From Niastella vici (GTDB lineage: Bacteria; Bacteroidota; Bacteroidia; Chitinophagales; Chitinophagaceae), in contig NZ_LVYD01000078.1 of the NCBI RefSeq assembly GCF_002077945.1, forward strand, positions 1 through 58,747: a stretch of DNA of 58,747 nt, in the 5' to 3' direction. A program made the translations under genes and the position numbers. The notes under the pieces are model-generated. The model saw only the letters and a list, made by a program, of their open reading frames with translations, did no database searches and was not told the DNA's origin. Within the stretch, counting starts at the first letter, position 1; each line of letters opens with the position of its first letter. Positions 15,823 to 26,178 of this stretch are shown here, piece by piece.

Positions 15823-18432
15823 TTAAGGGTTATTCTTCATCACAATTAAATTGGCAACCAGGCCCGTCCAACCAGTTTGGTGCGAAGCGCCCAGCCCCCT
15901 GCCATCGTCGCCATGAAAATATTCGTGGAAAAGGATATAATCGCGGAAATGCGGATCGGTCTGCATTTTTTCATTACTCCCAAACACCGGCCGTTTGCCC
16001 TGTTCATTTCGCAGGAAGATATTGATAAGGCGGCCTGCGATGGAAGTGCCTGCCTGCTTCAGGGTTACAAAATTCCCTGAGGCGGTGGGATATTCTATTT
16101 TAAAATCATCGCTGTAATAAAAATGGTATTTGCGCAAACTTTCAATGATCAGGAAGTTCATGGGCATCCAAACCGGTCCGCGCCAGTTAGAGTTACCACC
16201 GTACATGTCGCTATCACTATCACCCGGCACATAAGGCACACTCATAGAAGTACCATCAATACGAACGGTATAAGGACGCTGTGCATACTCTCTTGATAAG
16301 GACCGCACGCCGTAATCGCTCAGAAATTGCGTTTCATCGAGCATATGGCTCAGCAATCTTTTTACACGGTGGCCACCCAGCAGTCCCAGCAGGTGGTTAT
16401 CCTGTTTGCCTTCCTCGTACCAGCGCGATACCAGCAGCGCCAGATCGGGCCGGTGACGCAGGAACCAGTTCATGCGTTCGGCAAACACGGGATTATTATC
16501 CAGTGTTTCTTTGGTGATCACTTCTACCGCAAACAGCGGAATGAGGCCCACCATGCTTTTTACTTTCAGTTTCACGATCTGGCAATTTTCCGCACGCACC
16601 TGGTCGTAAAAGAATTCATCTTCCTCGTCCCACAAACCGGTATTGTTCTTACCCATACTGGCCATAGCCCCGGCGATATATAAAAAGTGTTCAAAGAATT
16701 TGGTGGCCATCCCCGTATAGGCCTTATTGTAAGTAGCCAGCTCCAGCGAAATATGCAGCATGTTCAGGGCATACATGGCCATCCAGCTGGTAGCATCGGC
16801 CTGTTCCATTTGAACCCCCGCGGGCAGGGGCGCACTACGGTCAAATACGCCGATATTATCCAGCCCCAGGAAACCGCCTTCAAAAATATTGTTCCCTTCC
16901 GTGTCTTTGCGGTTCACCCACCAGGTAAAGTTGATCAACAGCTTGTGAAAGATCGATTCCAGGAAAACATAATCTTTCACGCCTTTTGCCTTTGCATCGA
17001 GCCGGAAGATCCTGAACACCGCGCCCGCATGTATGGGTGGGTTGGCATCGCCCAGCGACCACTCATAGGCCGGCAACATACCCGAGGGATGCATAAACCA
17101 TTCTTCGGTGAGCAGTTGCAATTGCTGTTTCGCAAAATCAGGATCAACCATACCAATGGTAACACAATGAAAACCGAGGTCCCAGGCTGCATACCATGGA
17201 AACTCCCATTTATCGGGAACCGAAATAATGTGTTCGTTATTGAGTTGTTTCCAGTCGTTATTGCGGCCTTTCCAGCGCTCTTGTGGCGGTGGTGGCGAAG
17301 CAGGATCGCCATCGAGCCATTGCTGTACTTTATACGAATAGAATTGCTTGTTCCACAACATACCGGCAATTGCCTGCCGGTGTATCAACCGCTCATCGTC
17401 ATTCGTTATACCCTGTTGCAATTCATTATAAAAAGCATCGGCCTCTGCTACGCGTTGATTGAACAAAGCGTCGAAACCGTCAAAGGCGTCGAAAGGTTGC
17501 TGATTACTTAACCGCAGGCGAATGGTATGCGAACCGCCGGCCGGAATCGTAAGCTCATAATCAATAGCCGCCCTGGTGCCCATCATACCCGGATTCACCG
17601 TTTTTTTACCATGAATAAGATGATCAACAATGCCATCTTTGGGATACAGCTCCTTTGCATCATAGTTGTACAGCCGGTGCATATTCGTCTCGTTCTCGCA
17701 GAACAGCATCGTACCGTTTCCTTCGAAGTACAAAGAAGATACTTCCAGCTTCTCATGTTCAATGCGGATTGAATGATCGCCGGTTTTGTACAAAGAGGGC
17801 TTGTAATCATGGCGGCCCCAGCTCCAGGTATTGCGGAACCAAACGGTGGGCAATACGTGCAAACTGGCATCTTCATGGCCGCGGTTGTGAATGGTTATTT
17901 TGATCAGGATATCATCGGTGCCGGCCTTGGCATATTCAGTAAAGACATCAAAATATTTATCCTCGTTAAAGATACCGGTATCCATGAGCTCGAATTCCGG
18001 TTGCTGCCGGGTACGGCGGGCATTTTCCTGTATCAGCCATTCGTAAGGAAACGCCTGCTGCGGATACTTATACAGCATTTTCATATACGAATGGGTAGGC
18101 GTTGCATCGAGGTAATAGTAGAGCTCTTTTACATCCTCTCCATGATTGCCCTGTTTGTTGTTCAACCCAAACAGGCGCTCTTTTACGATGTTATCCCGTT
18201 TATTCCATAATGCCAGTGCAAAACACAACAACTGTTTATCATCGCTGATGCCGGCAATTCCTTCCTCGCCCCAACGCCAGGCTTTACTGCGCGCCATATC
18301 GTGCGAAGTATAATTCCAGGCATCGCCATTGGCGCTGTAATCTTCGCGCACCGTTCCCCATTGCCGGTCAGATACATAGGAACCCCATCTTTTCCAGCTG
18401 GGTTGTTGTAATCGTTGTTGTTCTGCGTTCAT
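15823..18432 (-). CDS. GH63-type glucosidase (MGH1-like)
   Basis: The 869-residue protein belongs to the glycoside hydrolase 63 / mannosylglycerate hydrolase-like (MGH1) group. The start has QWGTVREDYSANGDAWNY, and MARSKAWRWGEEGIAGISD follows. The (alpha/alpha)6 barrel has FPWYAAWDLGFHCVTIGMVD with the acidic residue in WD.GFH, HPSGMLPAYEW and the family signature GGNSNWRGPVWMPMN. These enzymes cleave alpha-linked glucose from short sugars or glucosylated solutes. No signal peptide is seen, so it should act in the cytoplasm. It follows a TonB receptor gene but is separated from it by a palindromic repeat (18504-18620), so shared transcription is uncertain. Confidence 0.9.
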   Translation of the reverse strand: MNAEQQRLQQPSWKRWGSYVSDRQWGTVREDYSANGDAWNYTSHDMARSKAWRWGEEGIAGISDDKQLLCFALALWNKRDNIVKERLFGLNNKQGNHGEDVKELYYYLDATPTHSYMKMLYKYPQQAFPYEWLIQENARRTRQQPEFELMDTGIFNEDKYFDVFTEYAKAGTDDILIKITIHNRGHEDASLHVLPTVWFRNTWSWGRHDYKPSLYKTGDHSIRIEHEKLEVSSLYFEGNGTMLFCENETNMHRLYNYDAKELYPKDGIVDHLIHGKKTVNPGMMGTRAAIDYELTIPAGGSHTIRLRLSNQQPFDAFDGFDALFNQRVAEADAFYNELQQGITNDDERLIHRQAIAGMLWNKQFYSYKVQQWLDGDPASPPPPQERWKGRNNDWKQLNNEHIISVPDKWEFPWYAAWDLGFHCVTIGMVDPDFAKQQLQLLTEEWFMHPSGMLPAYEWSLGDANPPIHAGAVFRIFRLDAKAKGVKDYVFLESIFHKLLINFTWWVNRKDTEGNNIFEGGFLGLDNIGVFDRSAPLPAGVQMEQADATSWMAMYALNMLHISLELATYNKAYTGMATKFFEHFLYIAGAMASMGKNNTGLWDEEDEFFYDQVRAENCQIVKLKVKSMVGLIPLFAVEVITKETLDNNPVFAERMNWFLRHRPDLALLVSRWYEEGKQDNHLLGLLGGHRVKRLLSHMLDETQFLSDYGVRSLSREYAQRPYTVRIDGTSMSVPYVPGDSDSDMYGGNSNWRGPVWMPMNFLIIESLRKYHFYYSDDFKIEYPTASGNFVTLKQAGTSIAGRLINIFLRNEQGKRPVFGSNEKMQTDPHFRDYILFHEYFHGDDGRGLGASHQTGWTGLVANLIVMKNNP

Positions 18433-18503
18433 TTAAGAGTTTGTTGCTGCAAGTTACAAAAGGAGCGCTCAAAATAATTGTTACATTTTAGAAGGTAGGG
18501 AAA

Positions 18504-18620
18504 CGAAGTAGGATGTAGGAGATAGGAAGTAAGAAGAGTCTGAATGTTCAGCCTCGCTATTTGTTTCGAGTCTCGAATTTCGGGAAATTCTTACTTCCTA
18601 CTTCATACCTCTTACTTCTT
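18504..18620. repeat. Dispersed palindromic repeat, copy A (inverted orientation)
   Basis: Ends in GAAGTAGGATGTAGGAGATAGGAAGTAAG and the near-complement CTTACTTCCTACTTC. The core, read on the minus strand, is CCCGAAATTCGAGACTCGAA then ACAAATAGCGAGGC, nearly identical to copy B at 23321-23420 in the opposite direction. It lies between a receptor stop and the GH63 start. It may form a hairpin in RNA. Confidence 0.8.
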
Positions 18621-18627
18621 ACACCTA

Positions 18628-21600
18628 CTACAACTTACAATTCAATGTAAACAAAAATATTGTTCCTGACTGGCTGAAGTGCGATCCATCATAGGTAGCG
18701 ATCCCATAGCGGCCATTAAAGGTAACCGCGTTGATGTTCTTTTTTACTGCATCGGGATCGTTCAACAGGTTGCGGCCTTCGCCGTTCAAAGGTTTCAATA
18801 CATATTTGGGCAGTATATTAAACACATTATTGATGGTAAATGTGCTGCTGAGCCAGGGCGTGAACTGGTAGCCAATATTGGCATCGGTGACCACTTTCGT
18901 CTTAAAGACCATCTTGATATTTTTATCTAACCCTTCGCTGCGGAAAGTGGCCGGACCGAACAAGGTATTATTTACATTGAAATTCCATTTATGCAGGGTG
19001 AGGTCGGCCCCCAGAATGCCTTTGCATTTCGGCCGGCTTGTTAACAGCAGCGCCTCCTGCATGTAATCGAAGATCGCCTGGCCCGCATCATCGATCAGTT
19101 TGGGGTTCGATACCACGCCCAGCAATTTATTCGCAATGGTATAATTGCCGGCCAGGTTTACCATAAGGCGGCCGGTGGTTCCTACCCGGATATTTTTAAA
19201 TGCCGCTACCAGGTCGAGCCCCTGGGTATTGGTGCTGATGCCATTGGTAAAAAAACTAACGCCAATGATCCCATTGGCGCTTAATACTTCATCGAGTTTC
19301 GTATTGCCGTTAGCAGTATGCGTAATGTCGGAGCTCAGAATAATTCGATCGCGGATATTGATATTGTAATAATCGAGGGTAAGGCTGAACTGTTGTGATG
19401 GCCGCAAACCAAAGCCGGCCGTAAAGTTCACCGACCGCTCCGGCTTCAGGGCCGGCACGCCCAATACCTGCGCCTGCATGCTCTTGTTGCTGACCACACC
19501 TTTCGATTGCACCCCCATGCCCGGTGAAAAGATCTGTTGTACGATCTGCAGGTTTACCTGGTGCAAACCAGGTGCGCGAAATCCGGTTGATACCGATGAA
19601 CGCAGGGTAAGCATATCACCCAACAGTTTTTTGCGCCCGCTGACCTTCCACACAAAAGCGCCACCAAAATCATTATAATACTCCTGGCGGGCTGTTGCAT
19701 TGAGCAGCATCGATTGAGAAAGATCATAGCTCAGATCGAGATAACCGCCCACATTAAAGCGGTTACTTGTATTGGCGTTGATGTTTGAAATGCCCGAAAA
19801 TGAAATAGGGCCCATCCCGGTGTAGGAGGCCCTGTCCCCTGCTATGATGATGAACGTTTCATTTCGAAACTCAGTACCAAACGCAATGGCTAATTTGTCG
19901 TTCACGGCATGTGTAACATCCACGTTCCCTACCACATGGTGAAAGGCATAGCCACCGGGACGAAATGTGGTGGGGCTGTTGGCGCCCATGGCAGGGTTCC
20001 AGGTATTATCGACCGTATACAATTGCCGGTTGCCGCCTACCGTGGCGCTTACATCGGTATTCCAACCGCCGTTCTCCCGTTTAAAACCCAGGGTGGCGTT
20101 GTAATCGTTGAGGTCACCGGCAAAAGTAGGCCCGAACCCCAGGTAAGCTGATGTTGTATCGTGTAATAAATGATAGGGATCCTGTTTCCAGTAAGACGTG
20201 CGGTAGTTGGCATAGCTTTGAATATTCTTGTACACATAGGCTGCGTTCGCATAAAAGGAACCGTTATCATTGACAGGAATAGCCGCATTCATCAGGAAGC
20301 GGGCGGCTGTAGTGGCCGGCGTACCATTTATATTGCGGGCATCGGGAAACTGTTCGAGGAATGTTTTTACTTTTTGCAGCCCATCGGCCGTTCCTTCGCC
20401 GAGGTCGATATTTTCCTGTTCGGCATCTACTTTACCCGGCCGGTTGGTGCGGTTCTCTTTTTGAAAATTGATGGTATAGTTCACATAGCCCCGGTCGCCA
20501 ATATTCACCCCGCTGTTGATGCTGGTGCCAATAGAGAACCCATCGCCTTTACTGGTAACCCCCGTATTGGCTTTATAGCTGGTATATTCAAACCGGTCTT
20601 TCAGAATGATGTTCATCACCCCCGCAATGGCATCTGACCCGTATTGCGCCGAAGCGCCGTCGCGCAGGATCTCTACCCGTTTGATGGCTTCGAGGGGAAT
20701 GGCCGACAGATCGGTCTCTGTTTCACCGCGGCCGGGCGAGGTTTGAATATACACCAGCGACCCCGGGTTCTTTCTTTTTCCATTTATTAAGATCAATGTG
20801 CGGCAGGGGCCCATATTCCTGATCTCATAAGGATCAGATAAGGAAGTAGCATCATGCACGGGCATATTCACCGTATTGAATGAAGGCGCGCGGTATTGCA
20901 GGGCCCTGTCGAGCGACAGCTGACCGGTGCTGAGCAGATCGGAACCATTGATATTATCAACCGGTAGCGAGGTATTGGTGAAAGTACGTTGCGCGGCGCG
21001 GCTACCCACCGACACTACCACCCCGCTTAGATCGGTCATCACATTGTTCAGCGTTACGTTCTTTACGGTTTCGGCGTGTTGCATTTTTACCGAGGTCACA
21101 TAACTGTTAAAGCCAACGCTGCTGAAATAGATCTTATGCATGCCATCCTGCAGCGGCAGGCGGTAATTGCCCTGCGCATCGGTGACCGTACCCCTGGCAT
21201 TACCGATCACCACAATTGAAACGCCGGGCACCGGCTCGTTCCGTTCGTTTCGTACGGTTCCTTTCAACAGGCTGTGTTCATTATTGTTACCGGTCTCTTT
21301 TTTACCGGCAACCATTCCATCGCGGTCGGGCGATTCGGAAATAATGATCTGGGTGGGCGATAATTTTTTAAAGGTCAGTCCGAACGGTGCGAGCAGCGAG
21401 CGCAGGGCGTTATCGGGATTGTTGTTATTGAGGGTATCGGTTTGCACATTTTTGTTCTGCACCAATTGTTCGCGGTACAGGATGCTGAGGCGGAATTTAC
21501 GTTCCAGTGCGGCAATGACGTCTTTTAAGGGAAGGCCGTTTTCGGGTTGTATGGGGAGAACATGCGCTTTTTCGTTTTTGTCATTACAGACAATTCGCTG

Positions 21601-21675
21601 CCCGTGCACGGCATTTACCATGCATAGGGATAAACCAAGTGCAATAAGCCAATAATGAAACAGGCTTTTTCTCAT
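18628..21675 (-). CDS. TonB-dependent receptor with N-terminal STN signalling domain
   Basis: The 1015-residue outer-membrane receptor has, in order: a signal peptide (FHYWLIALGLSLCMVNAVHG); an STN domain (about 30-115) with LPLKDVIAALERKFRLSILY; a carboxypeptidase-like beta domain (about 138-215) with VPGVSIVVIGNARGTVTDAQ; a plug with TLILINGKRKNPGSLVY and VEILRDGASAQYGSDAIAGV; and a beta barrel ending in FLFTLNCKL. The STN domain lets it signal through FecR (gene directly upstream, 45 bp) to an ECF sigma factor. It is a close paralogue of the receptor at 23464, which lacks STN. The ligand is unknown. Confidence 0.93.
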   Translation of the reverse strand: MRKSLFHYWLIALGLSLCMVNAVHGQRIVCNDKNEKAHVLPIQPENGLPLKDVIAALERKFRLSILYREQLVQNKNVQTDTLNNNNPDNALRSLLAPFGLTFKKLSPTQIIISESPDRDGMVAGKKETGNNNEHSLLKGTVRNERNEPVPGVSIVVIGNARGTVTDAQGNYRLPLQDGMHKIYFSSVGFNSYVTSVKMQHAETVKNVTLNNVMTDLSGVVVSVGSRAAQRTFTNTSLPVDNINGSDLLSTGQLSLDRALQYRAPSFNTVNMPVHDATSLSDPYEIRNMGPCRTLILINGKRKNPGSLVYIQTSPGRGETETDLSAIPLEAIKRVEILRDGASAQYGSDAIAGVMNIILKDRFEYTSYKANTGVTSKGDGFSIGTSINSGVNIGDRGYVNYTINFQKENRTNRPGKVDAEQENIDLGEGTADGLQKVKTFLEQFPDARNINGTPATTAARFLMNAAIPVNDNGSFYANAAYVYKNIQSYANYRTSYWKQDPYHLLHDTTSAYLGFGPTFAGDLNDYNATLGFKRENGGWNTDVSATVGGNRQLYTVDNTWNPAMGANSPTTFRPGGYAFHHVVGNVDVTHAVNDKLAIAFGTEFRNETFIIIAGDRASYTGMGPISFSGISNINANTSNRFNVGGYLDLSYDLSQSMLLNATARQEYYNDFGGAFVWKVSGRKKLLGDMLTLRSSVSTGFRAPGLHQVNLQIVQQIFSPGMGVQSKGVVSNKSMQAQVLGVPALKPERSVNFTAGFGLRPSQQFSLTLDYYNINIRDRIILSSDITHTANGNTKLDEVLSANGIIGVSFFTNGISTNTQGLDLVAAFKNIRVGTTGRLMVNLAGNYTIANKLLGVVSNPKLIDDAGQAIFDYMQEALLLTSRPKCKGILGADLTLHKWNFNVNNTLFGPATFRSEGLDKNIKMVFKTKVVTDANIGYQFTPWLSSTFTINNVFNILPKYVLKPLNGEGRNLLNDPDAVKKNINAVTFNGRYGIATYDGSHFSQSGTIFLFTLNCKL

Positions 21676-21720
21676 AATCGCATGCAGTTTCCAACAATTG
21701 GTTACGGATCCCGGGTATAA

Positions 21721-22731
21721 TTATTCTATAACCACCTGATTCCCCTGCTTTGACACTTTTGCATTCAACAGTTCGCTCAGTACACGCAACATCATTTGTT
21801 CATTCTGTAACTCAAGCGTACCCGAAACAGCCTGCGCGGCCAGTTGGGGTTTGCGTATAATGAATTCGTACCCGAAATATTCCTTCAGCGTTTCGCACAC
21901 TTCCTGCACCGCCGCTTTCTCGAAGCGGTATTTTTGTTCCATCCAGGCGGTAAAGAAAGCCGGGTTTGCCACCCGGGTAATTATTTTTCCCTGTGCGGCA
22001 TCATACTGGCAATAATCGTTGGGCTGCATGATCGTTTGGGAATGACTGGCCGGTATACTGAACCGTACCTTTCCCTGTTGCAACAGTACGCTGGTACTGT
22101 TATTGACATTTTTTACATTGAATTCGGTCCCCAGCACTTCTATCACGGCATCCCCTGCATATACAGCAAAGGGCTGTGCTTTTCCGGCTATATCGATATG
22201 ACGTACTTTAAAAAAGGCTTCTCCCGTAACCCATACTTCCCGTTTGCCGCTCGTACGGCTGTTGTTGAAGCGAATGGAAGAATTGGCGTTGAGCATTACT
22301 GCCGAACTATCAGGCAACCATACCGTTTTAATAGCTGCATACGGTGTGGAAATAAACGTATAGGAAGGTTTTCTCACATAATACAAAACCAGCGCGCTGA
22401 CCACCAGGCCGGCCACTACCGCCGCTGCTTTCAGCCAGAAACCAATAACCGGCTTTTTCTTTTCGGTAATGCGGTGTTCCCCGGCAATGGTGTTATCGAT
22501 CCGTTGTTTCAGGTTCACATAAAATGCATCGACTACCGGTTCCTTTTTAAAATCAAAGGAACGAATGAGCTCAATGGCATTTTGGGCAATCGCTTTGTTT
22601 GGCTGATCCGAATGCATCCAATTTGTCCACCCCTGGTTAGCTTCCCCCTCCGGATCCAACACCCAATTGATAAATGATTCATCCTGAAGAAAATCCTCAG
22701 TTTGATATTTTGAATAGTTGTCCATTTTCAA
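21721..22731 (-). CDS. FecR family anti-sigma/sigma regulator
   Basis: The 336-residue inner-membrane protein has a cytoplasmic N-terminus (about 1-85), one membrane helix (FWLKAAAVVAGLVVSALVLY), a FecR domain (about 120-220: TVWLPDSSAVMLNANSSIRF and VLGTEFNVKN) and a C-terminal DUF4974 secretin/STN-like part with YRFEKAAVQEVCETLKEYFG. It should hold an ECF factor and release it when the STN domain of the receptor just downstream is loaded. The likely sigma partner is at 26699-27313, separated by one receptor gene and the GNAT gene. The GNAT stop lies 13 bp upstream of this start, so the two are probably co-transcribed. Confidence 0.93.
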   Translation of the reverse strand: MKMDNYSKYQTEDFLQDESFINWVLDPEGEANQGWTNWMHSDQPNKAIAQNAIELIRSFDFKKEPVVDAFYVNLKQRIDNTIAGEHRITEKKKPVIGFWLKAAAVVAGLVVSALVLYYVRKPSYTFISTPYAAIKTVWLPDSSAVMLNANSSIRFNNSRTSGKREVWVTGEAFFKVRHIDIAGKAQPFAVYAGDAVIEVLGTEFNVKNVNNSTSVLLQQGKVRFSIPASHSQTIMQPNDYCQYDAAQGKIITRVANPAFFTAWMEQKYRFEKAAVQEVCETLKEYFGYEFIIRKPQLAAQAVSGTLELQNEQMMLRVLSELLNAKVSKQGNQVVIE

Positions 22732-22744
22732 TCCGTTGTTTTAG

Positions 22745-23296
22745 TCACCATTTCCACAACACAATACTCCACTCCTCCCCATCTGGCGCTGTATACTCAT
22801 GTATGGTTTCAAAACCAACCCGCTTATGGGCCCTTATCGACCGCTGGTTCCTGGTAGCGATCTCGGTAATGGCAAACTCATATTTGTTTTTGAAGTTATG
22901 GCTGTAGGCCGCATAACAGGTATCGAAAACACCTTTGCCACGGTAGCCTTCCGCCACACAAACCTGCCCCACCACAATATACCGGTAATCAGCGATCTTT
23001 TTGTGCTGATAGCTTATCTTTTCAAACATTTCAAACATGGCCACCAGCACAGGAATATCGAACCGCGATTGGTTTGTCATTGCCAGTAAATAGGCAATTA
23101 CCCGGTCATCGTCCTTCGCTATCACATGCGCTTCAATATCATTCATTTTTTTCAGGTCTTCAAAACTATGCATTACGGTTACAAATCCCTGTGAGGCGAT
23201 CTGTTCTGCCGTTAACCCCGCTGCCAGGTTTTGTTTCTGCAGCTGCAGGATCTGTTGAAGGTCCTTATCGTTTTTTGACGTTGTGTACGTTATCAT
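22745..23296 (-). CDS. GNAT family N-acetyltransferase
   Basis: The 183-residue protein has the GNAT fold. VIAYLLAMTNQSRF is a core strand, and YIVVGQVCVAEGYRGKGVFD carries the acetyl-CoA pyrophosphate loop (Q/RxxGxG as YRGKGV). ATRNQRSIRAHKRVGFETIH is the classic C-terminal N..A..L/V..GF motif. The acceptor substrate is unknown. It sits upstream of fecR in the same direction with a 13 bp gap, which is unusual for a sigma/FecR/receptor set. It may be a rider gene or modify the cargo taken up by the receptor. Confidence 0.9.
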   Translation of the reverse strand: MITYTTSKNDKDLQQILQLQKQNLAAGLTAEQIASQGFVTVMHSFEDLKKMNDIEAHVIAKDDDRVIAYLLAMTNQSRFDIPVLVAMFEMFEKISYQHKKIADYRYIVVGQVCVAEGYRGKGVFDTCYAAYSHNFKNKYEFAITEIATRNQRSIRAHKRVGFETIHEYTAPDGEEWSIVLWKW

Positions 23297-23320
23297 GATT
23301 CTACAGAAATGAGACTATAT

Positions 23321-23420
23321 GAAGTAGGAAGTATGAGGTATGATGTACCCGAAATTCGAGACTCAAAACAAATAGCGAGGCGCGGCATCCAGACTTTTCT
23401 TACTTCTTACTTCCTACTTC
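23321..23420. repeat. Dispersed palindromic repeat, copy B
   Basis: Starts GAAGTAGGAAGTATGAGGTA and ends TTACTTCTTACTTCCTACTTC, with core CCCGAAATTCGAGACTCAAA. It lies between the GNAT start and the upstream receptor's stop. It is the same family as copies at 18504, 29366 and 37475, and runs opposite to copy A. Confidence 0.8.
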
Positions 23421-23463
23421 GTTCTTTTCACCTTACTTCATAAAAATATGAAAACAAAAGCAT

Positions 23464-26178
23464 CTACAATTTAAAATTGACAGTGAACAGAAACGTTGTA
23501 CCCAGCTGGCTGAAATGCGATCCGTCGTATGTTACCATACTGTAGCGGCCATTGAAGGTAATGGCATTGATGTTCTTTTTCACTGCCGCCGCATCACTCA
23601 AAATGGCATCACCATTGCTGTTCAGCGCCTTCAGTTTCCATTCAGGGGTTATATTGAATATATTATTCACTGCTATTGATGCATTTACCCGGTCACTGAA
23701 CTGGTACCCGATATTGATATCGGTAAGCACTTTGGTTTTAAATTCCAGTTTCAGGTTTTTATCCAGTCCATCATTGCGGAAAGTGGTGGGCCCAAACAGG
23801 GTATTGTTCAAATTGAAACTCCATTTATTGAAAACAAGGTCGCCGCCCAGCACAGCTTTGTATTTGGGCCGGCTGGTCAACAGCAGCGCTTCCTGTATAT
23901 AATCAAAAGTGCTCTGCCCGGCATCACTGATGAGCTTGGGGTTGGTAACATTGCCATCGAGCTCGTTCTTTAGGGTATAGTTACCGGCGAAGTTGAGCGT
24001 GAGCTTACCGGTGCTGCCAATCAAAATGCCCTTGTAGTTGGCCACCACATCGATCCCTTCTGTTTTGGTGCGGATGCCATTGGTAAAGAAGCTCACCCCA
24101 ACAATCCCATTGTTCCGTAACACATCATCGAGTTCTGTATTGCCCGCTGCGGTGTTGGTGATGTTTGAACTTAAGATGATGCGGTCTTTGATATCGATGT
24201 GATAATAATCAACCGTTATACTGAAGTTCTTTGTGGGGTTCAACCCAAAACCTGCGGTGAAGTTCACCGACTTTTCAGGCTTAAGGGCCGGTACGCCCAG
24301 CAAATGCGCCTGCGGACTTTTATTACTTACAATACCTTTTGTTTGAATGCCCTGCCCCGGCACAAAACTTTGTTGCGCTATCTGCAGGTTGATCTGGTGT
24401 AAACTCGGCGCCCTGAAACCGGTTGAGATCGATGAACGCAAAGTAAGCTTGTCACCGGCCAGTTTGGCGCGGCTGCTTATTTTCCATACAAAGGCGCTTC
24501 CGAAATCGCTGTAATACTCCTGGCGAACGGTGCCATTCACCAGCAGCGCCTTACTAATGTCGTAGCTCAGATCGAAGTAACCACCAATGTTAAAACGGTT
24601 CACCTTGATGGCATTCACTTCGTTCACCCCGGGAAAGGAATTGGCGCCTTCGCCGGAATACGAGGCTGTATCGCCGGCAAAGATCTGGAAGTTCTCACTG
24701 CGGAACTCACTTCCAAAACCAACGTTCAGTTTATCAGTCACCTCTTTGGTGATATCAATATTGCCCACTACGTGACTGAAGGCATAACCGCCGGGTTTGA
24801 ACCGGATGGGGCTCTTGGCGCCCAATGAGTGGTTCACAGTATTCTCAACCGTGTATAATTGTTTATTACCGCCAGTGGTAAAGCTGATATCATGCATCCA
24901 GCCGTTCTTAAGCGTTTTAAAACCAACCGTGGCGTTATAGTCGTTCAGGTCACCTTCGAAGGTGGGGCCATAACCGATGTATTCGGTACCTGCTGCATGC
25001 AGCAAGCCATAATCCTGCTTCCAGTAGGGCGTGCGATAGTTGGCGTAGCTCTGCACTTTTTTATAAACGTAAGCGGCATTGGCGTAGAAAGTGGTGTTTT
25101 CACTAACAGGGATACCCGCATTTATCAAAAATTTGGCGGCCGTATTGGTAGGCGTACCATTTACATTTTTGGCATCAGGAAAACGGTTGAGGAATGCCTG
25201 TACCTGTTGCAGGCTGGTGCTGGTGCCGTCGCTCAGGTCGTTATTGTCGCCTTCGGCATCTACCTTGCCCGGGCGGTTGGTTTTATTCTCCCGCTGAAAA
25301 TTAATGGTATAATTGAGGAATCCCTTGCTGCCGAAATTGGCGCCGCCATTGAGGCTGGTAAGAATGGAAAAGCCATCGCCTTTATGGGTAAAGCCGCTGG
25401 CTATTTTAAAATTGGTATAGTCGAACCGGTCTTTCAGAATAACATTCATTACCCCGGCAATGGCATCGGAACCATATTGGGCCGAAGCGCCGTCCCGGAG
25501 TATTTCTACCCGTTTGATGGCTTCGGTAGGAATGGCGGCCAGGTCGGCGCCCGTTTCCCCACGGCCAGGCGATGTTTGGATATACACCAGCGAGCTGGGA
25601 TTTTTCCGTTTGCCGTTGATAAGTATCAGCGTACGGCTGGGCCCCATGTTCCTGATCTCGTAGGGATCGAGCAAAGAAGTAGCATCATTTACCGGTGTAT
25701 TTACGGTATTGAAAGAAGGAACGCGCAATTGCAAAGCTTTATCAAATGATATTTGTCCGGAAGTTTGCAGTTCAGCCGCGTTGATATTATCAACGGGCAA
25801 TGGCGTGGTGGTGAAGGTGCGCTGGGAAGCGCGGCTGCCTACGGACACCACTACTTCGCTGAGATCGGCCACGGCAAACTGCAGTACGATATCCCGGGTA
25901 ATGGTGCCATTTTCGATCTTTACATTGAGTGAATAAGGATTGAAACCCACACTGGTAACAAACAGTTTATAGGTACCAGCTGGTAAAGAAAGACGGTACC
26001 CGCCCGTTGAATCGGTAGAAGTACCGCCTTTGTTACCGCCGACAATGATGGAAGCATTGGCCAGCGGTTCACCATTTTCACTCTTCACCATACCTTTTAA
26101 AACGCCCTGCGCGGTTGCTGTAGTGGTCCATAGCAGTAGCAACGCCACTACCTGAATAGCATGCATTAATTTTCTCAT
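23464..26178 (-). CDS. TonB-dependent receptor (no STN domain), paralogue of 18628-21675
   Basis: The 904-residue outer-membrane receptor has a signal peptide (IQVVALLLLWTTTATAQG), a carboxypeptidase-like domain (ANASIIVGGNKGGTSTDSTG), a plug with TLILINGKRKNPSSLVY and VEILRDGASAQYGSDAIAGV, and a barrel ending in FLFTVNFKL. Long stretches are almost identical in arrangement to the receptor at 18628, including RTFT..PLPVDNIN and SPGRGET, so the two arose by duplication. This copy has lost or never had STN, so it can transport but not signal. An ECF sigma gene lies 520 bp upstream. Confidence 0.93.
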   Translation of the reverse strand: MRKLMHAIQVVALLLLWTTTATAQGVLKGMVKSENGEPLANASIIVGGNKGGTSTDSTGGYRLSLPAGTYKLFVTSVGFNPYSLNVKIENGTITRDIVLQFAVADLSEVVVSVGSRASQRTFTTTPLPVDNINAAELQTSGQISFDKALQLRVPSFNTVNTPVNDATSLLDPYEIRNMGPSRTLILINGKRKNPSSLVYIQTSPGRGETGADLAAIPTEAIKRVEILRDGASAQYGSDAIAGVMNVILKDRFDYTNFKIASGFTHKGDGFSILTSLNGGANFGSKGFLNYTINFQRENKTNRPGKVDAEGDNNDLSDGTSTSLQQVQAFLNRFPDAKNVNGTPTNTAAKFLINAGIPVSENTTFYANAAYVYKKVQSYANYRTPYWKQDYGLLHAAGTEYIGYGPTFEGDLNDYNATVGFKTLKNGWMHDISFTTGGNKQLYTVENTVNHSLGAKSPIRFKPGGYAFSHVVGNIDITKEVTDKLNVGFGSEFRSENFQIFAGDTASYSGEGANSFPGVNEVNAIKVNRFNIGGYFDLSYDISKALLVNGTVRQEYYSDFGSAFVWKISSRAKLAGDKLTLRSSISTGFRAPSLHQINLQIAQQSFVPGQGIQTKGIVSNKSPQAHLLGVPALKPEKSVNFTAGFGLNPTKNFSITVDYYHIDIKDRIILSSNITNTAAGNTELDDVLRNNGIVGVSFFTNGIRTKTEGIDVVANYKGILIGSTGKLTLNFAGNYTLKNELDGNVTNPKLISDAGQSTFDYIQEALLLTSRPKYKAVLGGDLVFNKWSFNLNNTLFGPTTFRNDGLDKNLKLEFKTKVLTDINIGYQFSDRVNASIAVNNIFNITPEWKLKALNSNGDAILSDAAAVKKNINAITFNGRYSMVTYDGSHFSQLGTTFLFTVNFKL

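Noticed and set aside
16687..17511. 274-residue open frame on the plus strand
   Set aside because: Lies fully opposite the GH63 gene, whose motifs are clear; typical antisense shadow.
21844..22677. 277-residue open frame on the plus strand
   Set aside because: Opposite the FecR gene, with no protein-like motif.
24859..25749. 296-residue open frame on the plus strand
   Set aside because: Opposite the TonB receptor; its hydrophobic look follows from the reverse reading of barrel codons.
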